From: CAG-103 sp048217285
GTDB lineage: Bacteria > Bacillota > Clostridia > Oscillospirales > Oscillospiraceae
Direction of reading: 5' to 3'
Length of the DNA stretch: 8,040 nt
Assembly (NCBI GenBank): GCA_048217285.1
Contig: DBFWVW010000024.1
Location: 1 to 8,040, forward strand
Positions 6,776 through 8,040 of the stretch are shown one piece after another; within the stretch, counting starts at the first letter, position 1; each line of letters begins with the position of its first letter. The translations under genes were made by a program, and so were the position numbers. The notes below the pieces were generated by a model. That model made no database searches. It had not been told where the DNA came from and worked only from the letters and a program-made list of their open reading frames with translations.

Positions 6776-6790
6776 TACACAACTGATACA
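6770..6790 (+). repeat. Tandem 10-bp repeat across the parB stop codon
   Basis: AACTGATACA occurs at 6770-6779 and 6781-6790 with one base between, an 11-base period. The first copy contains the parB TGA stop. A small replication-slippage duplication is the simplest explanation. Confidence 0.75.
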
Positions 6791-6818
6791 TATAGAATAT
6801 TGGGGAGACAGAGACACC

Positions 6819-8040
6819 ATGATTGACATTCGACTCATTCGCGAAAACCCCGATCTCGTTCGGGAAAACATCCGCAAGAAGTACCAAGACGCCAAGCTCA
6901 CGCTCGTCGATGAAGTGATCGAGCTCGACAAGGCCAACCGCGCCGCCATCAATGAGGCGTCGAATCTGCGCGCCGAGCGCAACAGCCTGTCGAAAAAAAT
7001 CGGTATGCTCATGGGCCAGGCGAAAAAGGACCCGTCCAAGCTGGAAGAGGCCGAGGCCGTCAAGGCGCAGGTCACCGCGCAGGCCGCGCGTCTGGCCGAG
7101 CTCGAAAAGCAGGAGGAGGAGCTCGAGGCCAAGATCCACAAGATCATGCTCGCCATCCCGCAGATCATCGACCCCAGCGTGCCGCTCGGCCCGGACGACA
7201 GCTGCAACGTCGAGGTGCAGCGCTTCGGCGAGGCCGTCGTGCCGGATTTCCCGATCCCGTACCACACGGAGATCATGGAGCGCTTTGACGGCATCGATCT
7301 CGACGCCGCGCGCCGCGTCTCCGGCAATGGATTTTACTATCTCATGGGCGATATTGCCCGCCTGCATGAGGCCGTGCTGGCCTACGCGCGCGATTTCATG
7401 ATCGGCAAGGGCTTTACTTACTGCATCCCGCCGTTCATGATCCACGGTAACGTGGTCGAGGGTGTCATGAGCCAGACGGACATGGACGCCATGATGTACA
7501 AGATCGAGGGCGAAGACCTCTACCTGATCGGCACGAGTGAGCACTCCATGATCGGCCGTTACATCGACCAGATCCTCACCGAGGATCAGCTGCCGCAGAC
7601 GATGACGTCCTATTCGCCCTGCTTCCGCAAGGAAAAGGGCGCGCACGGGATTGAGGAGCGCGGCGTGTACCGCATCCACCAGTTCGAAAAGCAGGAGATG
7701 ATCGTCGTCTGCCGTCCGGAAGAGAGCATGGACTGGTACGAAAAGCTCTGGCGCTACTCTGTTGAGCTCTTCCGCAGCCTGGACATCCCGGTGCGTCAGC
7801 TTGAGTGCTGCTCCGGTGATCTTGCCGATCTGAAGGTCAAATCCTGCGACATCGAGGCCTGGAGCCCGCGCCAGCAAAAGTATTTTGAGGTCTGCTCCTG
7901 CTCAAATCTCGGCGATGCGCAGGCCCGCCGCCTGCACATCCGCGTCAAGGGCAAGGATGGCAAGAATTATCTTGCCCACACGCTCAACAACACCTGTGTT
8001 GCTCCGCCGCGTATGCTCATTGCATTCCTCGAAAACAACC
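6819..8040 (+). CDS. serS: Seryl-tRNA synthetase (3' end missing)
   Basis: SerRS charges tRNA(Ser), and tRNA(Sec) where present, with serine using ATP. The window holds 407 codons without a stop; bacterial SerRS is about 425 residues, so only a short C-terminal tail is missing. It starts MIDIRLIRENPDLVRENI, the standard SerRS N-terminus, followed by a long charged coiled coil (about 28-110) that grips the tRNA long arm. The class II core shows TSEHSM (239-244), motif 2 with CFRKEKGAHG and HQFEKQE (268-293), and motif 3 with HTLNNT and Arg398 (387-398). Canonical bacterial enzymes have TAEVPLT and HTLNGS-type sequences there, so this copy belongs to a divergent subgroup. The start is supported by GGGGAG (6802-6807) 11 bases upstream. 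TAGAAT (6793-6798) could be a -10 box but lacks a convincing -35, so co-transcription with parB is also possible. Confidence 0.96.
   Translation, partial: MIDIRLIRENPDLVRENIRKKYQDAKLTLVDEVIELDKANRAAINEASNLRAERNSLSKKIGMLMGQAKKDPSKLEEAEAVKAQVTAQAARLAELEKQEEELEAKIHKIMLAIPQIIDPSVPLGPDDSCNVEVQRFGEAVVPDFPIPYHTEIMERFDGIDLDAARRVSGNGFYYLMGDIARLHEAVLAYARDFMIGKGFTYCIPPFMIHGNVVEGVMSQTDMDAMMYKIEGEDLYLIGTSEHSMIGRYIDQILTEDQLPQTMTSYSPCFRKEKGAHGIEERGVYRIHQFEKQEMIVVCRPEESMDWYEKLWRYSVELFRSLDIPVRQLECCSGDLADLKVKSCDIEAWSPRQQKYFEVCSCSNLGDAQARRLHIRVKGKDGKNYLAHTLNNTCVAPPRMLIAFLENN

Noticed and set aside
6594..7877. A 427-codon minus-strand open frame opposite parB and serS
   Set aside because: Antisense shadow over two well-supported genes with no recognisable domain; its length reflects high GC at third positions.

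Overview
The window is GC-rich outside one AT-rich promoter region. It reads as a chromosomal housekeeping segment from a spore-forming, or recently spore-forming, anaerobic Firmicute. The evidence is a germination protease gene (gpr), a chromosomal soj/parB pair with parS sites, strong AGGAGG-type ribosome binding sites, and a hydrogenase-maturation gene behind an iron-sulfur flavoprotein. A high-GC member of the Clostridia, of the Oscillospiraceae type, fits best; this is inference from gene content and composition. I see no phage, insertion sequence, CRISPR array, tRNA or rRNA.

Layout. (1) Bases 1-1038, plus strand: the 3' end of an FAD/NAD(P)-dependent oxidoreductase with a C-terminal iron-sulfur domain, overlapping hypA by one base (TAATG). 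(2) Bases 1039-1136: two back-to-back terminators that separate the converging hypA and asnS units. (3) Bases 1137-3890, minus strand: rpsT (ribosomal protein S20), then a YegS/DgkB-type lipid kinase gene, then asnS (asparaginyl-tRNA synthetase). A hairpin follows each gene, and clear sigma-A promoters precede rpsT and asnS. (4) Bases 3891-4077: an AT-rich divergent regulatory region between rpsT and gpr. (5) Bases 4078-8040, plus strand: gpr, two parS centromere sites, soj (parA), parB (spo0J), then serS (seryl-tRNA synthetase), which runs off the right edge.

How the genes work together. Soj, ParB and the two parS sites form a complete chromosome-partitioning module with its own consensus promoter. 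Such modules normally lie close to the replication origin, so the window is probably origin-proximal, although dnaA, rsmG and mnmG are not in it. AsnRS, SerRS and S20 serve translation. GPR degrades small acid-soluble spore proteins during germination and points to forespore expression. HypA and the flavoprotein suggest hydrogen or low-potential electron metabolism just upstream of the window.

No gene here looks like a new system. The points most worth a second look are the parS pair beside the soj promoter, the closely packed divergent rpsT/gpr promoters with two mutually exclusive leader hairpins, the compact GPR, the lipid kinase gene that has almost no room for its own promoter, and the unusual active-site motifs of the SerRS.
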